This document shows positions 60,709-64,000 of a DNA stretch of 64,000 bases, one piece after another. The stretch lies in contig NZ_JQNN01000001.1 of assembly GCF_000745265.1 (NCBI RefSeq), positions 3,286,001 to 3,350,000 of the forward strand, written 5' to 3'. A program made the position numbers and the translations under genes. Numbering within the stretch: position 1 is the first letter of the stretch; the number at the start of each line of letters is the position of its first letter. The notes beneath the pieces were generated by a model that ran no database searches, had not been told where the DNA came from, and was given only the letters and a program-made list of their open reading frames with translations. Source of the stretch: Massilia sp. 9096. Its GTDB lineage: Bacteria > Pseudomonadota > Gammaproteobacteria > Burkholderiales > Burkholderiaceae_D.

Positions 60709-62583
60709 ATGAACAAGACCCTCGTCAGCATCCTCGTCGGCGCCGCCTGCCTGGCCGGCGTTCCCGCCTTCGCCCAACACGCCCCTGCGACGCAAGCAGC
60801 GCGCATCGACCACATGGATCCGCCGTTCTGGTGGACCGGCATGCACGACCACCGCCTGCAGCTGATGGTGCACGGCGCCGGCATCGGCGAACTGCAGCCG
60901 GCGCTCGACTACCCGGGCGTGCGCGTCGCCTCGGTCAGCCGCGTCGCCAACAAGAACTACCTGTTCATCGACCTGATCGTTGCCGAGGACGCGAAGCCGG
61001 GCGACTTCAAGATCGCGTTCCGCGCCGCGGACGGCAGCGAGGGCGCCAGCTACGACTATCGCCTGCTGGCGCGGGCGCCCGGCTCGAGCGAGCGCGAGGG
61101 CTTCAACAGCCGCGACGTGATCTACCAGGTGATGCCGGACCGCTTCGCCAACGGCGACCCGTCCAACGACAGCGTGGCCGGCCTGCCCGACAAACTGAAC
61201 CGCAAGCTCGGCCACGGCCGCCACGGCGGCGACATCCAGGGCATGATCGACCACCTCGATTACATCCAGAAGATGGGCTTCACCCAGCTGTGGCCGACGC
61301 CGCTGGTCGAAAACGACATGCCGGCCGCTTCCTACCACGGCTACGCCGCCACCGACTATTACAAGACCGATCCGCGCTACGGCACCAACGAAGACTACGT
61401 GCGCCTGTCGACCGAGGCGCGCAAGCGCGGCATCGGCCTGATCCAGGACGTGGTGCCGAACCACATCGGCCTGAACCACTGGTGGATGAAGGACATGCCG
61501 ATGCCGGACTGGATCAACTACGGCGGCAAGTTCGTGGCCACGGCCCACCATCACAATGCCGCCCAGGATCCGTACGCCTCGAAGGAAGACATCGACAACT
61601 TCACGCAAGGCTGGTTCAGCCCGGGCATGCCCGACCTGAACCAGGCCAACCCGTTCGTCGCCAACTACCTGATCCAGAACCACATCTGGTGGATCGAGTA
61701 CGCCGGCTTGACCGGCCTGCGCATCGACACCTTCGGCTACTCCAACAACGCTTTCCTGACCGAGTACACCAAGCGCATCACCACCGAGTACCCGCACATC
61801 AACATGGTCGGCGAAGAGTGGAACAAGCAGCCGGCCGTGGTCTCGCACTGGCTGCGCGGGAAAACCAACTTCGACGGCTACGTCAGCTCGATGCCGAGCA
61901 TGATGGACTTCCCGCTGACGCTGGCCATGCGCGAAGCCCTGGCCGACAAGAAAGGCGAGAACATCTTCGACGACGTCTACCAGACCGTCTCGCTGGACTA
62001 CATGTACCCGAACCCATCCAACCTGGTCCTGTTCGAGAGTAACCACGACATGCCGCGCCTGTTCAGCGTGGTGAACGACGATGTCGACCGCTACAAGATG
62101 GACCTGGTGTTCGTGATGACGATGCCGCGCATCCCGCAGTTCTATTCGGGCGACGAACTCCTGATGCCGAGCGACGTCAAGGTCCGCAACGACAACAGCT
62201 ACCGCGAAGACTTCCCGGGCGGCTGGGCCGGCGACCGCGTCAACGCCTTCACCGGCGCCGGCTTGAATGCACGCCAGCGCGACGCCCAGGAATTCGTGCG
62301 CCGCCTGGTCAACTGGCGCAAGACCAGCACCGTGGTCCAGCAGGGCAAGCTGATGCACTACGGCCCGGAGCACAATACCTATGTCTACTTCCGTTATGAT
62401 GGCGCGAAGAAGGTGATGGTCGCCCTCAACGCCAACGACAAGGAAACCGTGCTGGATGCGGCGCGCTTCCGCGAGATGCTGTCCGGCGTGGCCTCCGGCA
62501 CCGACGTCCTGACCGGGAAGACTTTCGACCTGCGCAAGGAAATCCGCCTGCCGGCCAAGTCGGCGCTCATCCTCGACCTCTGA
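60709..62583 (+). CDS. Exported neopullulanase/cyclomaltodextrinase-type GH13 (SusA-like)
   Basis: A 624-residue exported enzyme (signal peptide ending PAFAQ). An N-terminal immunoglobulin-like domain (~35-122; DPPFWWTGMHDHRLQLMVHG) precedes a GH13 barrel with DVIYQVMPDRFANGD, DVVPNHIG, GLRIDTFGY (D340), MVGEEWN (E369) and FESNHDMPR (D447), then a C-terminal beta domain ending SALILDL. Members hydrolyse cyclodextrins, pullulan and starch oligosaccharides. It is divergent from the TonB receptor, so hydrolysis outside or in the periplasm is coupled to uptake. ATG 60709 has GGAG upstream and yields the signal peptide. Confidence 0.92.
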   Translation: MNKTLVSILVGAACLAGVPAFAQHAPATQAARIDHMDPPFWWTGMHDHRLQLMVHGAGIGELQPALDYPGVRVASVSRVANKNYLFIDLIVAEDAKPGDFKIAFRAADGSEGASYDYRLLARAPGSSEREGFNSRDVIYQVMPDRFANGDPSNDSVAGLPDKLNRKLGHGRHGGDIQGMIDHLDYIQKMGFTQLWPTPLVENDMPAASYHGYAATDYYKTDPRYGTNEDYVRLSTEARKRGIGLIQDVVPNHIGLNHWWMKDMPMPDWINYGGKFVATAHHHNAAQDPYASKEDIDNFTQGWFSPGMPDLNQANPFVANYLIQNHIWWIEYAGLTGLRIDTFGYSNNAFLTEYTKRITTEYPHINMVGEEWNKQPAVVSHWLRGKTNFDGYVSSMPSMMDFPLTLAMREALADKKGENIFDDVYQTVSLDYMYPNPSNLVLFESNHDMPRLFSVVNDDVDRYKMDLVFVMTMPRIPQFYSGDELLMPSDVKVRNDNSYREDFPGGWAGDRVNAFTGAGLNARQRDAQEFVRRLVNWRKTSTVVQQGKLMHYGPEHNTYVYFRYDGAKKVMVALNANDKETVLDAARFREMLSGVASGTDVLTGKTFDLRKEIRLPAKSALILDL

Positions 62584-62594
62584 ACTCATTTCAT

Positions 62595-64000
62595 ATGACC
62601 ATGAAGCCGTCCAGCATCGCCCTTGCCTGTTCCCTGCTCGTCCAGTCGGCCGGCGTCCTCGCAGCGACCGGCACGCCGGCCGCGCTGGCCGCCGCGCCGC
62701 TGCGCTACGACATCTACGTGCGCGGCGCCTTCAACGGCTGGGGCACCGACAACGTCATGGTCTACAAGGGCGAAGGCGTGTACGAGACCGACATCCTGGT
62801 CAGTCCCGGCAACCACGCATTCAAGATCGGCAGCAAGGACTGGACGGCCGAATGGGTCGCCAACCCCTCGTCCAGCGTCACGGTGGCGCCGGGCACGGTC
62901 TACCCGCTCGACACCCACCCGGGTCCCGAGGACTACCTGTTCGCCAAACAGACCGAGACCTACCGCTTCCGCGTCGACGCGGCCAACCCGGCCAAGCCGC
63001 TGCTGAGCGTGACGCGTGTGGCCACGCCGCCCGCCGCCGCGGCAGGCGATCCGCACGCCGGCGCCGCGGCCAACGCCAGCTTGCGCTTTGCGACCTGGGA
63101 CGGCAAGCAGGAAAGCGCGCGCTTCTCCAGCAAGAATCCGCAGGCGAACCTGCGCACCTACGTGCAGTCGACCACGATGCAGCTGCGCGACCCGGGTCCG
63201 CAATTCGTCAGCTACACCGAGGAAGCCGGCCTGCCGACCCTGCGCAGCGGGAACCTGGCCTTCGATGCGCTGTTCGCGCTGGCCGGCCGCGAGATGAAGC
63301 AGGACTCTGTCAAGGAAATCCGCGACGGGAACTACAACGGCAACGCGCCGATCCCGTGCGACTGCTTCGAGACCGGCGAAAAATGGCATTACGTCTGGAC
63401 GCGCGACCTGTCATACGCCGCCGACCTGGGCCTGGCCATGCTCGACCCCCAGCGCGTGCGCAATTCGCTGATGTTCAAGCTGTCCGGCTTCCGTCCAGGC
63501 GTCGTCAAGGCGCCGCAGGTCGCGGGCACCGCGGATGGCTTCCAGATCGTGCAGGACACCGGCAGCGGCGGCAGCTGGCCGGTCAGCACCGACCGCATCA
63601 CCTGGGCCTTCGCCGCCGAGGACGTGCTGCAAGCCCTGCCCCCGGACCAGCGTCCAGCCTTCGCCGCGGCCGCGCTCAAGGCCCTGTCGAACACCATCGA
63701 GAACGACCGCCTGGCGGCCTTCGACAAGGCCACCGGCCTGTACACCGGCGAGGAATCCTTCCTCGACTGGCGCGACCAGAGCTACGCCAGGTGGATCCCG
63801 GACGACCTGTCTTCCCTGGCCAGTTCGAAGGCGCTGTCGACCAACGTCGGCCACTACAAGGCCTTGAGCCTGGCGGCGCAACTGGCGCGCGAACAGGGCG
63901 ATGAAACGAATCGCGAGCGCGCCGAGCGCTACGCCGGCTGGGCGCGCGAGCTCAAGCAATCGATCAACGCGCGCCTGTGGCTGCAGGACGCCGGCATGTA
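62595..64000 (+). CDS. Exported six-hairpin-type glycosidase with N-terminal E-set domain, partial
   Basis: The first ~468 codons; the gene runs off the right edge. It starts 11 bases after the GH13 gene, so it is in the same operon. A signal peptide is followed by a CBM48-like beta domain (~36-110; YDIYVRGAFNGWGTDNVMVY, NHAFKIGSKDWTAEW) and an alpha/alpha-barrel-like domain with HYVWTRDLSYAADLGLAML, SGGSWPVSTDRITWAF and ESFLDWRDQSY. The WTRDLS pattern recalls glucoamylases and amylo-1,6-glucosidases. An alpha-glucan exo-hydrolase is the best inference. ATG 62595 and 62601 are both possible starts. Confidence 0.7.
   Translation, partial: MTMKPSSIALACSLLVQSAGVLAATGTPAALAAAPLRYDIYVRGAFNGWGTDNVMVYKGEGVYETDILVSPGNHAFKIGSKDWTAEWVANPSSSVTVAPGTVYPLDTHPGPEDYLFAKQTETYRFRVDAANPAKPLLSVTRVATPPAAAAGDPHAGAAANASLRFATWDGKQESARFSSKNPQANLRTYVQSTTMQLRDPGPQFVSYTEEAGLPTLRSGNLAFDALFALAGREMKQDSVKEIRDGNYNGNAPIPCDCFETGEKWHYVWTRDLSYAADLGLAMLDPQRVRNSLMFKLSGFRPGVVKAPQVAGTADGFQIVQDTGSGGSWPVSTDRITWAFAAEDVLQALPPDQRPAFAAAALKALSNTIENDRLAAFDKATGLYTGEESFLDWRDQSYARWIPDDLSSLASSKALSTNVGHYKALSLAAQLAREQGDETNRERAERYAGWARELKQSINARLWLQDAGM

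Overview
The window is 64 kb of GC-rich (roughly two-thirds G+C) bacterial chromosome, read as betaproteobacterial and most likely Oxalobacteraceae (Massilia/Telluria-like). The reasons are the aceE-aceF-lpdA operon with a lipoyl domain on the E3 subunit, the zapB-zapA-6S RNA-EVE gene order, glucokinase genes fused to a HexR/RpiR-type regulator, a PEP-CTERM protein and a TIGR04438-like small Trp-rich protein. The organism is inferred from gene content, not from a marker gene. No tRNA, rRNA, insertion sequence, prophage or CRISPR array was found.

Layout. 1-4553 (minus): end of the pyruvate dehydrogenase operon; aceF carries an apparent one-base frameshift in a GGGGCC repeat. 4976-10856 (plus): folD, oligopeptidase A, a DUF4124-glutaredoxin fusion, holC with an overlapping small gene, and an amino-acid-binding protein. 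10982-16984: cytochrome c, small Trp-rich protein, PEP-CTERM protein, Tat-exported phospholipase C, LysR regulator, lgt, EVE protein. 17022-18044 (minus): 6S RNA with promoter and terminator, a large palindrome, zapA and zapB. 18254-20397: groESL with overlapping sigma70/sigma32-like promoter and a perfect CIRCE operator. 20570-29946: chemoreceptor, UPF0158 protein, two metabolic or transport genes, lipoprotein, polysaccharide deacetylase, VOC protein, and a BlaI/M56-peptidase/secreted-protein operon with two matching operators.

29984-64000 is largely a starch/maltodextrin utilisation region interleaved with unrelated genes. It holds a TonB-dependent receptor, a secreted neopullulanase-type GH13, a six-hairpin glycosidase, pullulanase, a MalS-like amylase, a sugar MFS importer, a GH13_23-like alpha-glucosidase, phosphoglucomutase and two glucokinase-RpiR fusions. 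The inferred flow is extracellular or periplasmic glucan hydrolysis, TonB-driven uptake across the outer membrane, MFS import, cytoplasmic hydrolysis, and entry to glycolysis through Glk/Pgm.

The most interesting signal is a palindrome, TGTAGT-N3-ACTACA, found before the receptor/GH13 pair, the alpha-glucosidase/pullulanase pair and the MFS-pgm-amylase operon. It resembles the HexR (RpiR-family) site. Because the two glucokinases carry HexR-like DNA-binding domains, a glucose-phosphorylating enzyme may itself control the glucan regulon; this is inference. A flavin-dependent halogenase homologue sits just downstream of the receptor without an obvious role.
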